Assembly: GCA_900769555.1 (NCBI GenBank)
Contig: CAAGHA010000032.1
Span: 1 to 55,921, forward strand
From: Bacteroidales bacterium
Lineage (GTDB): Bacteria; Bacteroidota; Bacteroidia; Bacteroidales; Paludibacteraceae
Length of the DNA stretch: 55,921 bases
Direction: 5' to 3'
Shown here: positions 24,998 to 34,800 of the stretch, piece by piece
Numbering within the stretch: the first letter of the stretch is position 1
Layout of the letters: each line of letters begins with the position of its first letter
Translations under genes and position numbers: made by a program
Notes under the pieces: generated by a model
Databases searched by the model: none
What the model was told of the DNA's origin: nothing
The model's input: only the letters and a program-made list of their open reading frames with translations

Positions 24998-27502
24998 ATG
25001 AGCGGAAAGAAAAAGGATACAATTGAATCAAATCAGAGTGGATTCTCGGCATGGAAAAAGAGATTTTCTACAGATGAACGATACCAAATTGTTTTAGGAA
25101 TTATTATATTATGTATATGTGCATATATGGTATATGCTTTTGGAGCATTCTTATTTCAGGGAGGTAAAGATCAGAGTATTGTTGAATCCAAAACGCAAAT
25201 TGAGATTATTCAATTGAACGAAGAAGTTCAAAATGCTAGTGGTTTGTCTGGAGCTAAAATTGCTGATTTTTTTATCAATCACACATTTGGCGTTCCATGC
25301 TTTTTTATGTTGTTCTTTTTTATCTGCTTAGGACTAAAACTTACAATAAAAAATCAAGTTAGATTAGGACGAATGTTCTTAATATGTTCGTTTTTAACTA
25401 TTTGGTTTTCATTGTTTTTAGGATTTTTTTTCGTTAATAAATATGATTCTTCCTTTCTTTATTTAGGTGGAGAACATGGGTATTTCTTAGGACAATGGTT
25501 AAGAGCTAATATAGGGTGGTTTGGTACCGGGTTGCTCTTATTTTCATCCTTGTTGATATTTTTAATTTTCGCATATCAATTCACACTACCTCTTCTAAAA
25601 AAAGTAGGTAAAAAGATATTACCAAACAGACAAAAAGGTGATTTAGATACTGATGATAACTCGGAAATCAATACGGAAGATGGTGCTATTGTTAGTGATG
25701 TAAATCAAATACCATTGGAGGTAATTTCTCCTAATCCAAAGGAATCAACAGAACAGAATGAGGTTGAATTTGAAATTCATCGTGATGATACAAAAGAAAA
25801 TCAGGATTTGAAAGAAGGTACAAATGTTGAGAAGATAGATGATAATTTTGTTATCGAGATGCCTCAAACTCAACAAGCTGAAAATATTCAAGAGAAAGAA
25901 ATACCTTTAATAACTCAGGAATCAACAAACAATAATGATAATGTTGATTTTGAAATAGAAATGAACGAAGATGAAGTTTACGAAGGAGAAGAGTTGGAAT
26001 TGTATGACCCTACAAAGGATTTGGAATTTTATAAAAAGCCAACATTAGATCTTTTCAGTGCTCGCCCTAATAATATTCAGAATATAGATTATGAAGAGCA
26101 AAATAAAAACAAAGATAAAATTGTTAGTGTTTTAAAAGATTTTGGAGTTGAGATTACAGCCATTAAAGCAACGGTAGGACCTACTGTTACTTTGTACGAA
26201 GTAACACCGGCTCCGGGAATTAAAATTTCCAAAATTAAAAATTTAAATGCAGATATTGCAATGGCGATTTCAGCCATAGGAATTCGTATCATCGCTCCTA
26301 TACCCGGAAAAGGTACAATTGGTATTGAGGTGCCTAATTCAAAACCGGTTGTCGTTCCAATGGCAGATATTATAGGAAGTAAAAAATTTCAAGAATCTAC
26401 GTTTGAATTACCAATCGCACTTGGTAAAACAATTACCAATGATGTGTACATGGTAGATTTATGTAAAATGCCACACGTATTGGTCGCAGGAGCAACAGGA
26501 CAAGGAAAATCGGTTGGTTTGAATGCCATTATTACCTCTTTGCTTTACAAAAAACATCCTGCAGAACTAAAATTTGTGATGGTGGATCCTAAGATGGTTG
26601 AGTTTAGTATGTATGAACCCATTGAAAAACATTTCTTAGCCAAAATGCCAGATGCAACGGATGCTATTATCACCGATGTGTCGAAAGTGGTTTTGACTTT
26701 GAATTCTCTTTGCGTAGAGATGGATGCTCGTTATGAATTGCTAAAAGAGGCGAGGGTACGTCAAATCAAAGAGTATAACGAAAAATTCATTAATCGTAAA
26801 TTAAACCCAAATTTAGGGCATCGGTTCTTACCTTATATTGTAGTTGTTATTGATGAGTTTGCAGATTTGATTATGCAAGTTGGGAAAGAGGTGGAAACTC
26901 CAATTGCGAGAATCGCACAAAAAGCGAGGGCAGTAGGTATTCATATGATATTAGCAACACAAAGGCCATCTGCCAATGTAATTACGGGTGTGATCAAAGC
27001 GAATTTCCCAGCTAGATTTGCCTTTAAAGTTGCTTCACTACTTGAGTCAAGAGTAATCTTGGATAGTTCCGGTGCAGAGCAATTGATTGGTAGAGGAGAT
27101 ATGTTGATCTCGCAAGGAAATGATTTTGAACGCGTACAGTGTGCGTTTGTAGATACTCCAGAAGTGGAACAAATTACTGATTATATATCCAAACAGCAAG
27201 GTTATACAAGTGCATTTATTTTGCCTGAATATGTGAGTGATGACGATGGCGGTGAAAAAGTAAGTGTAGATTTGTCTAAAAAAGATGCAATGTTTAACGA
27301 AGCTGCAGAGCTGGTTGTTGCACATCAACAAGGTTCAACATCAATGATTCAAAGAAAATTCTCAATTGGATACAATAGAGCAGGACGTATTATGGATCAG
27401 TTGGAAGCAGCCGGAATTGTTGGTCCTGCAGAGGGCAGTAAACCACGACAAGTTTTAGTTAGTGATATGGCTCATTTAGACTCTATATTGAGTTCATTGT
27501 AA
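24998..27502 (+). CDS. ftsK: DNA translocase FtsK
   Basis: This 834-residue septal DNA pump clears and aligns chromosomes during division. The N-terminus has four transmembrane helices (about residues 30-52, 88-108, 120-143 and 175-200). An acidic linker spans about 215-345. The alpha and beta motor domains follow, with Walker A GATGQGKSV near residue 497 and Walker B YIVVVIDEFADLI near 615-627. The C-terminal winged-helix gamma domain (about 765-825: SIGYNRAGRIMDQLEAAGIV) reads orienting DNA sequences. The linker is short compared with E. coli FtsK, as is normal outside Enterobacteria. The ATG at 24998 was chosen over the TTG at 24974 because a -7 box overlaps the latter. It leads a transcript with the LolA-like gene, 20 bases on. 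Confidence 0.96.
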   Translation: MSGKKKDTIESNQSGFSAWKKRFSTDERYQIVLGIIILCICAYMVYAFGAFLFQGGKDQSIVESKTQIEIIQLNEEVQNASGLSGAKIADFFINHTFGVPCFFMLFFFICLGLKLTIKNQVRLGRMFLICSFLTIWFSLFLGFFFVNKYDSSFLYLGGEHGYFLGQWLRANIGWFGTGLLLFSSLLIFLIFAYQFTLPLLKKVGKKILPNRQKGDLDTDDNSEINTEDGAIVSDVNQIPLEVISPNPKESTEQNEVEFEIHRDDTKENQDLKEGTNVEKIDDNFVIEMPQTQQAENIQEKEIPLITQESTNNNDNVDFEIEMNEDEVYEGEELELYDPTKDLEFYKKPTLDLFSARPNNIQNIDYEEQNKNKDKIVSVLKDFGVEITAIKATVGPTVTLYEVTPAPGIKISKIKNLNADIAMAISAIGIRIIAPIPGKGTIGIEVPNSKPVVVPMADIIGSKKFQESTFELPIALGKTITNDVYMVDLCKMPHVLVAGATGQGKSVGLNAIITSLLYKKHPAELKFVMVDPKMVEFSMYEPIEKHFLAKMPDATDAIITDVSKVVLTLNSLCVEMDARYELLKEARVRQIKEYNEKFINRKLNPNLGHRFLPYIVVVIDEFADLIMQVGKEVETPIARIAQKARAVGIHMILATQRPSANVITGVIKANFPARFAFKVASLLESRVILDSSGAEQLIGRGDMLISQGNDFERVQCAFVDTPEVEQITDYISKQQGYTSAFILPEYVSDDDGGEKVSVDLSKKDAMFNEAAELVVAHQQGSTSMIQRKFSIGYNRAGRIMDQLEAAGIVGPAEGSKPRQVLVSDMAHLDSILSSL

Positions 27503-27522
27503 ACCTATTAATTATTATTAAA

Positions 27523-28173
27523 ATGAAGAAAATTGTATTTTTGATATTAACTTTACTTACTCCAATTTTATTATTTTCGCAAGAGGAGGCTGTTGATCCT
27601 AAAGCAAAGGATATTTTAGGTAAAGCTGTCGATGCCTTTGATTCAAAAAGAGGTGTTGTTGCTGATTTTCAAATAGAAATAAACGATATAAAAAGTGGTA
27701 AAAGCGAAAATATACCGGGGATAGTTTTCCTAAAAGGAGAAAAATTTAAATTGTCTGTTAGAGGTGTTGATACTCACTTCGACGGAAAAACTCAATCAGT
27801 TTTGATGAATGAGGAAAAGGAGGTGACTATTAGTACTCCTACGAAAGAGGATTTAAAGGACATAAATCCGTTAATCTTGATGAAATCATACGGAACAGAC
27901 TATAAAATGCGTTATATAGGTCATAAAAAAGAGGGCGGAGAGTTAATTGAAGTAGTAGATTTGTACCCCAATGACCTAAATAGTCAATACTCAATTATTA
28001 CGTTAAAAATAGCCAAAGAAAATTTACAACTTAGATCTATGTTGTTAAAAGGAAAAGGTGGTGTCAATACAAAGTTGTCCATTAAAAAGATTGTTAATAA
28101 AGATTTGGATGATAAAATATTTGTATTTGATTCAAAAATACATTCAGACGTAGAAGTTATCGATTTGCGCTAA
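27523..28173 (+). CDS. LolA-like outer-membrane lipoprotein carrier
   Basis: This 216-residue protein has a signal peptide (about residues 1-19, ending LLFSQ) and then the LolA/LolB-type half-barrel. The pattern GVVADFQIEI, then IPGIVFLKGEKFKLSV, then TPTKEDLKDINPLILMKSY fits the LolA-like family of Bacteroidota. LolA-type proteins ferry lipoproteins through the periplasm. It is placed directly after ftsK, a conserved arrangement in Bacteroidota as far as I know. Because sequence similarity to E. coli LolA is weak, the assignment is by motif and context. It precedes trxB by 41 bases. Confidence 0.82.
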   Translation: MKKIVFLILTLLTPILLFSQEEAVDPKAKDILGKAVDAFDSKRGVVADFQIEINDIKSGKSENIPGIVFLKGEKFKLSVRGVDTHFDGKTQSVLMNEEKEVTISTPTKEDLKDINPLILMKSYGTDYKMRYIGHKKEGGELIEVVDLYPNDLNSQYSIITLKIAKENLQLRSMLLKGKGGVNTKLSIKKIVNKDLDDKIFVFDSKIHSDVEVIDLR

Positions 28174-28214
28174 AATTAAGGATAAAAGATAAATATATAT
28201 AATGACTAAATAAT

Positions 28215-29153
28215 ATGGAGAAAATTAGATGCTTGATTATTGGTTCCGGACCTGCCGGATATACTGCGGCTATTTATGCGGCAAGAGCAAATCTTTCACC
28301 TGTTTTATATGAAGGTGTACTACCAGGCGGACAGTTGACAACAACAACAGAAATTGAAAATTTTCCTGGTTATCCTGAAGGTATATCCGGTGCAGAAATG
28401 ATGGAAGATTTAAGAAAACAAGCAATTAGATTTGGCACTGATGTGAGGTTTGGAATTGTAACGAAAGCTATATTAAATCCTAATAAAAATGTTATTACAA
28501 TCGATAATGAAAAAGAAGTAGAAGCTACTACAGTTATTATCTCAACAGGTGCTTCTGCTAAGTATTTGGGGTTGCCGGATGAGAGTAAATATGCAGGTAT
28601 GGGCGTTTCTGCTTGTGCTACTTGCGATGGATTTTTTTATCGTAATAAAGTGGTAATCGTTGTTGGAGGGGGTGATACTGCTTGTGAAGATGCAATGTAT
28701 CTTTCTCGAATTTGTAAAAAAGTATATTTGGCAGTTAGAAAAGATAAATTGAGAGCTTCTAAAGTAATGCAGTCAAGGGTTGTTAATAACGAAAAAATTG
28801 AAATTTTATTTAAACATGAAGTAATTGGTCTGTTTGGAAATAATGGTGTAGAAGGTGCTAATTTGTTAAAAAATAGAGGCGAGGCAGAGCAAGAAGAATA
28901 TTCAATTGCAATTGATGGATTATTTTTGGCTATCGGACATCATCCGAATTCCGACTTGTTTAAGGAATATCTTGAATTAGATGAATTAGGCTATATTAAA
29001 ACAGTAGACGGAACTCCTTTAACAAATGTACCAAGCGTTTTTGCTGCAGGTGATGTGGCAGATCCTCGTTATAGACAGGCTATTACTGCTGCTGCAAGTG
29101 GTTGTAAAGCTGCTATGGAGGCTGAACGTTATCTATTGGAAGAGGGATTGTAA
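28215..29153 (+). CDS. trxB: Thioredoxin reductase (NADPH)
   Basis: This 312-residue flavoenzyme reduces thioredoxin with NADPH in the cytoplasm. FAD binding is by GSGPAGYTAAIYAARA (about residues 10-25). The redox-active pair is CATC near 133-136, followed by DGFFY. The NADPH site has VVGGGDTACEDA (about 149-160), and the VRKDKLRAS segment supplies the phosphate-binding basic residues seen in Bacteroidota homologues, where the first His of the E. coli HRRxxxR pattern is absent. The C-terminal FAD motif FAAGDVADPRYRQAITAAASG is intact. Length is typical. It is in a line of genes with ftsK and the LolA-like gene. Confidence 0.96.
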   Translation: MEKIRCLIIGSGPAGYTAAIYAARANLSPVLYEGVLPGGQLTTTTEIENFPGYPEGISGAEMMEDLRKQAIRFGTDVRFGIVTKAILNPNKNVITIDNEKEVEATTVIISTGASAKYLGLPDESKYAGMGVSACATCDGFFYRNKVVIVVGGGDTACEDAMYLSRICKKVYLAVRKDKLRASKVMQSRVVNNEKIEILFKHEVIGLFGNNGVEGANLLKNRGEAEQEEYSIAIDGLFLAIGHHPNSDLFKEYLELDELGYIKTVDGTPLTNVPSVFAAGDVADPRYRQAITAAASGCKAAMEAERYLLEEGL

Positions 29154-29199
29154 TATTGCGAAGGTGTATTAAAATTTAAGAATTACATATTGTTCGTAT

Positions 29200-30456
29200 A
29201 TGAATAGACCAAGGTTGCTACTTCTAATGTTAATGATAGGAAATTTTTTGATTGTATCGTCAAAAAGTTACTATAGAAATCAAGTGTTTTCGCCTTTGAT
29301 AAATTCTGCTCAGATTTACTTGAACGAAAATCAACTAGATCTTCCCGTTATGGAGTTGGGAACATCAGATGTGATACGAGTATCTTTTGATTTACTTTCG
29401 TTAGAATATGCTCATTTAGCCTATAAAATAGAATATTGTAATTGGGATTGGAGTCCGTCAGATTTAACAGAAATGGACTATATGGAAGGTATGAATGAAG
29501 TTGTGATAGAGGATTACTACACCTCCTCTAACACAACTACAGATTACACAAATTATTCATTTAAAATTCCTGATGATAATGTGAAATTACTTTTATCAGG
29601 AAATTATATCGTAAAAATATTTAATACAGATGAGCCTCAAAAAATTTTATTAACGCAATGTTTTTCTGTTGAAGAACCTAAAGTCTCAATTGAAGGAGAG
29701 GTGAGTGGTAAAAGTATATATGGTGTAAATAATAATTACCAGCGACTTAAATTTGAACTTTTTTTTATGGATGATTTTAGTGCAACAGCTGATGAATTAA
29801 AGGTAATTGTAAGACAAAATGATCGGAAGGATAATGAGGTGATTGATATTGCTCCCACATACATACTTCCAAATTCATTAAAATATGAAGATGACAGAAA
29901 ATTAAATTTCGAGGGGGGAGTTGAATACAAAAAGTTGGACTTTTCTCATCGTTTTAGGTATAGTGGTGAAATAGAACGAATCTCGTTTCATAATCCCTAT
30001 TATCACGTTGAGGTTTTTCCTGGGAAAATCGAAGTTGGTAATGGATACGAGTACGATATTGACGTTAATGGTAAAAGAATTGTTAATGCTCAAGATGTTT
30101 GGTCTAATGCTGAAATTGATTACTCTATCGTACATTTTACCTACCCAAAAGAAGAACCTTGGTTAGATGGTGCTTTATATATTTTGGGCGGATTTAATTC
30201 AAACTACCTTGATCCATCCAATAAAATGACCTACAACTTTGAGCGTAAACAATATGAATTAGCTCTAATGCTAAAAAATGGAGGATATAACTATCAATAC
30301 CTATTTGTTCCTGCAGGGGCAAAGGAAGGAACTTTGATACGATCGATGGGGAGCCATTGGGAAACAGAGAATGAATACCAAATCTATGTATATTATCGAA
30401 AATTAGGTGGATATTATGATCAACTGATTGGCTTCTACACAATTAATTCAAAATAA
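29200..30456 (+). CDS. Type IX secretion system plug protein (DUF5103)
   Basis: This 418-residue secreted protein has an N-terminal signal peptide (about residues 1-23) and the DUF5103 layout: an N-terminal beta-sandwich with YKIEYCNWDWSPSDL (about 76-90) and a middle region with the FHNPYYHVEVFPG stretch. The family was renamed T9SS plug after a homologue was seen capping the SprA translocon pore in Flavobacterium. Homologues also occur in species with no complete T9SS, so its presence does not prove the system. It ends only 2 bases from the stop of the convergent tsaD gene, with no terminator between. It starts 46 bases after trxB. Confidence 0.85.
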   Translation: MNRPRLLLLMLMIGNFLIVSSKSYYRNQVFSPLINSAQIYLNENQLDLPVMELGTSDVIRVSFDLLSLEYAHLAYKIEYCNWDWSPSDLTEMDYMEGMNEVVIEDYYTSSNTTTDYTNYSFKIPDDNVKLLLSGNYIVKIFNTDEPQKILLTQCFSVEEPKVSIEGEVSGKSIYGVNNNYQRLKFELFFMDDFSATADELKVIVRQNDRKDNEVIDIAPTYILPNSLKYEDDRKLNFEGGVEYKKLDFSHRFRYSGEIERISFHNPYYHVEVFPGKIEVGNGYEYDIDVNGKRIVNAQDVWSNAEIDYSIVHFTYPKEEPWLDGALYILGGFNSNYLDPSNKMTYNFERKQYELALMLKNGGYNYQYLFVPAGAKEGTLIRSMGSHWETENEYQIYVYYRKLGGYYDQLIGFYTINSK

Positions 30457-30458
30457 AT

Positions 30459-31484
30459 TTACATTTCTACCCTTGAATATGGAGGCAAATCAATTGAGCA
30501 AAACTCACTATTTAAGTACTTAAAATAACCAGCCATTGCAACCATAGCTCCATTATCGGTAGTATAAGTGAATTTTGGAATATAAATATTCCATTTATAA
30601 CGCTTTGCATGATCTTCAAATGCAGAACGTAGGGCAGAATTTGCAGAAACACCACCTGCAACAGCAACATGCTTGATATTCAAATCTTTAACAGCTTTTC
30701 TTAACTTAGCCATTAATATCTCTATAACTGTGTATTGGAGAGATGCACATAAATCATTTATATTCTTTTCTATAAATTTTTCATCTGATTTTAATTGATC
30801 TCTCAAAAGATACAAAAAAGAGGTTTTTAACCCACTGAAACTATAATTATAATCTGCGATTTGAGGTTTAGCAAAAGTAAATGCTTTAGGATTTCCTTCC
30901 TTGGCCAATTTATCAATTATAGGACCTCCCGGATAAGGTAGTCCCATAACCTTCGCACATTTATCAAATGCTTCTCCCGCCGCATCATCAATCGTTTGTC
31001 CAATTATCTCCATAGCATTTGCACTCTTCACTAGTACAATTTGGGAGTTTCCTCCAGAAACCAATAGACATATAAAAGGGAATTGCGGTGTGGGAGTAAC
31101 TTCATTTGGAGTTTGAATAAAGTGCGCCAAAATATGTGCATGTAAATGATTTACATCTATTAATGGAATATTCAATGACAAAGATAAACCTTTAGCAAAA
31201 GAGGTTCCAACCATAAGAGAACCCATTAAACCTGGACCTCTGGTAAATGCAATGGCAGACAACTCATCTTTGTTGATACCAGATTGTTTCAATGCCTCAT
31301 GAACCACAGGTATAATGTTTTGTTGATGTGCTCTTGACGCTAACTCGGGAACAACACCACCATACGATTCATGAACTTTCTGACTTGCTACAACGTTTGA
31401 TAAAAGATAACCATTACTAATAACAGCAGCAGATGTATCGTCACATGATGATTCAATCGCCAATATATTTACCATCTTTTTCAT
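30459..31484 (-). CDS. tsaD: tRNA N6-adenosine threonylcarbamoyltransferase TsaD
   Basis: This 341-residue ASKHA-fold enzyme transfers threonylcarbamoyl to A37 of ANN-decoding tRNAs together with TsaB and TsaE. It begins with ILAIESSCDDTSAAV. The metal-binding motif is HLHAH (about residues 112-116), with the conserved SGGNS loop and the C-terminal TTDNGAM motif with its Asp. The frame is open to a TTG at 31496, but the ATG at 31484 is preceded by a GGAG at a good spacing, an uncommon clear Shine-Dalgarno in this window. It is convergent with the plug gene and divergent from tamB. Confidence 0.95.
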   Translation of the reverse strand: MKKMVNILAIESSCDDTSAAVISNGYLLSNVVASQKVHESYGGVVPELASRAHQQNIIPVVHEALKQSGINKDELSAIAFTRGPGLMGSLMVGTSFAKGLSLSLNIPLIDVNHLHAHILAHFIQTPNEVTPTPQFPFICLLVSGGNSQIVLVKSANAMEIIGQTIDDAAGEAFDKCAKVMGLPYPGGPIIDKLAKEGNPKAFTFAKPQIADYNYSFSGLKTSFLYLLRDQLKSDEKFIEKNINDLCASLQYTVIEILMAKLRKAVKDLNIKHVAVAGGVSANSALRSAFEDHAKRYKWNIYIPKFTYTTDNGAMVAMAGYFKYLNSEFCSIDLPPYSRVEM

Positions 31485-31814
31485 TTTTATCTCCAAATAA
31501 ATCGCGCAAAATTTCGAAGTTTTATCTCATTATAAACTATTTAGTAAATTGAAATTAATTTACACCCAATCCTCAATCAGGCATGCAAAATTAACGAAAA
31601 AGAGTTAAATAATCAAAATCTCTATTAGAATAGACCACAAATCTTTATCAATTGTTATTTTTCATTAAAAAAGCCCTTAAATAGGCAATTTGATCATGAT
31701 AAATATATCAAAGATTTAGTTACTTTAGAGAGTTTTTCTTATTTTTGTAAGAGAAAAAATTTAAATAATATAAAAAGATTTACATATATAGTTTTAACCA
31801 TTTTAGCACTATTT
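31485..31814. other. Divergent intergenic region tsaD/tamB
   Basis: About 330 bases up to the first conventional tamB start. A TATTTTTG box at 31740-31747 is a likely tamB promoter. From 31770 to 31814 the tamB frame is open and encodes a hydrophobic segment that probably belongs to the protein. No tsaD promoter could be picked with confidence, and no other feature was seen. Confidence 0.5.
31740..31747 (+). promoter_or_regulatory. Candidate -7 box of tamB (TATTTTTG)
   Basis: Matches TAnnTTTG. TTTA at 31715-31718 is 21 bases upstream and may serve as the -33 element. Transcription would begin near 31754. Confidence 0.45.
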
Positions 31815-34800
31815 TTGACTGTGCTACTTATGGGATATCTTGTTTTGCAAAATAAAGATATGCAAAGCAAGGTAGTTTGTTGGGTTTCTGAAAGTTTATC
31901 TAAACAGGTTGGTAGTGAAGTTGCGATTGATGAATTAACATGGACTTTTCCTAATAGCTTTGTTTTAAATGATGTTTATATCGAAGATTTGCAAGGTGAT
32001 ACCATGTTATTCATGGAACGCACAAAAGTTACTATCAATCTAATACAACTACTTTCCTCAAAAGTTTCTTTCCGTACAATTCAATTCACCGGACTTGAAG
32101 CTAATCTTTCTATGGACTCATCCGGCATCACTAATTATCAATTTTTTATTGATGCATTTAGAACTCAAAAAGATGATTCTTTGTCCATTAAATGGAGGAT
32201 GGATATTGAATCAATGGCTTTTGATAATTGTAATATATCATTCCAAAATCCTTACAAGGTGAAAAAAGTGGGTGATTTTAATCCATACGACATCAGTGTT
32301 AGTGATATTAATGGATGTATATTTGTCAGGGCATTCGAAAAAGATTCAATCTATATCCTTTTGGAGGATTTGTCTATGAAAGAGAAGTCTAATTTCGCTA
32401 TAGAGAATATAAGTGCAACGGTTTCCGGTAATAATGATTATTTGGGGATTGAAAAATTATTGTTTAAAACAGAAAATAGCAATGTAAATATTGCAAATAT
32501 GCTTCTATACCATAATAATTATCAATCCTTTAAGAATCCTATAGAGCAACTCCGAACTGAAATTGAAATTCTTCCATCTGCAATTAATCTTTCTGACTTT
32601 GCCGCATTCAGACCTTCGTTAGCTACTATTCATGATAAAATTAGTTTAAAAGGAAAAGCGTACGGAAAAAGTGAAAAATTTCAATTGGTTGATTTTCAAT
32701 TGAAATATGGACAATCAACCATCGCTTCTGGCGATTTTTATGTAAAAAATTTATATCCGGATCCTAATAATCTCTTAATAGATGCAACGGTTGAAGAGTT
32801 ATCAACAACAATGCCTGAATTAGATGAGTTATTGACCGGAACTTTAAATAAAGAAATTAGAATTCCCACTTTTTTGGATTCTATGGGAAAGGTTACTTAT
32901 CAAGGGGAATTACAAGGATCTATACAAGATTTGCATTCAGATGGTATTCTTATAACCAATGCTGGATTTATTGATGTAATGGTTAAGTTGAAAAGTAAGA
33001 ATCTATCTTTTGAAAAGTATAAAATAGAGGGAAACATTGGAACATCATCATTAAATTTAGGAAAAATATTAGGGGAAAAGACACAATTGGGACGCACGTC
33101 TTTTCAGTTAGATGTATTGTTTAATAGTGTTTTAGGTAATAGTTTCACTTTAGATGCTCAGGGAAATATTGATACTTTGGAGTTTAGAAATTATTGTTAC
33201 AAAAATATTAGTGTTAATGGAAAGTTTAATAATGATGGTTTTGATGGTAAATTGATTATTAGCGATAAAAATGCAGAACTGGCTTTTGAAGGTAGAGTTG
33301 ATACGAAAAAAGATCGACCTATTTCTCATTTTTTTGCGAATGTTTCAAATTTAAATCTTAGTGAAACGAATTTGCTAAAAAAATTACCAGATGCAAAAAT
33401 TGCTTTTGATGTGGAATCAAACATTGTTGGTCGTAATATAGATGATTTTGAAGGTGCGTTTTCAATTGATAATGTAATTTTTACTCAAGCAGATAAAGAG
33501 ATTTCGTTTAACAACTTGAGTCTGTCTGCAGTCGAACATGAAAATAAAACAAAAGAGTTAAAAATATACTCTGATTATGTAAACGGATATGTTAAAGGAG
33601 TTTACACATTTTCTGAAATGGTAAAAAATATTTACAATCTATCTCACCAATATTTACCGTCCATTTTGAAAGAGAAAAAGTCATTTTTGTCAAATGAAAC
33701 AAAAAATGTGAATAACTTTTCATTTCAACTAAACCTCGAAAATATGGAACCTATTAATGAGGTCTATCCTTTGCCTTTGCTTATATTGGAAGAGTCGGTT
33801 GTGACCGGTTTCTACAACAATAAGGATAACAAAGTAAAAGTAAGATTAGAATCTCCTCGTTTGCAAGTCGGTAAAAATGTTTTCAAAGATTGTATGGTTC
33901 TATTGGAAAACCCTCAAGATGAAATGAAAGCTATTGCACGAGCTACTTTTGCTCCTAAAAACAAACGCCGTTATCCCTATTTTGTATCTTTAAATTCGAA
34001 ACTAAAACAAGATACATTGAATGTTAAAGTAAATTTTAGCAATACCGATACAATTACCTATAGTGGTGAATTATCTACTCAAGCGATTTTTAAGGATTAT
34101 GTAAAAGGAGAAGGCTTAACTGCAGATTTCTCTATTAATCCATCCAAAATAATATTGAATGATACGATTTGGGAAATGCATAAAAGCGAAATCAGTATAG
34201 ATAAAAAATGGATAGATATTGATAGTTTTTACTTTAATCATAACTCACAATATTTGATTGTTGATGGAGTGAATTCTTTATCAGAAAAGGATAGTATAAA
34301 TGTTCACTTCAGCGATTTTCAATTAGGCTATATCAGTGATATGGTCAATAACAAAAATATCTCATTTGATGGAGTTTCAGATGGTGATTTGTATCTATTT
34401 AATCTCTTTAACAATCCCTACTTTAAAGGGGACTTATATGTATATGATGCGGAGTTAAATAACTATGTGTTAGGAGATATGTCAGTAAATACAAATTGGG
34501 ATAAAGTAGATAAAAGTATATTATTTAATACAAAATTGCTCACTTTATATGATGAGCAACTCTCTCGATCAGATATCTTTGGAGGCGTTTATTTAGGTAA
34601 TGATTCACTCTATATCGAAGGGGATATAAAAAATGTTGATTTAAGGTTTTTACGAACCTATTTAAAAAGTGTTTTGCAGAACAATACCGGTACTGTAAGC
34701 GGAAATGTAAAGGCTTATGGAAAATTCGGACATATAGGCTTGGAAGGAACTGCATTTGTGAAAGATTTTGCCTTTGACGTAGGATATCTAAAAACCTCAT

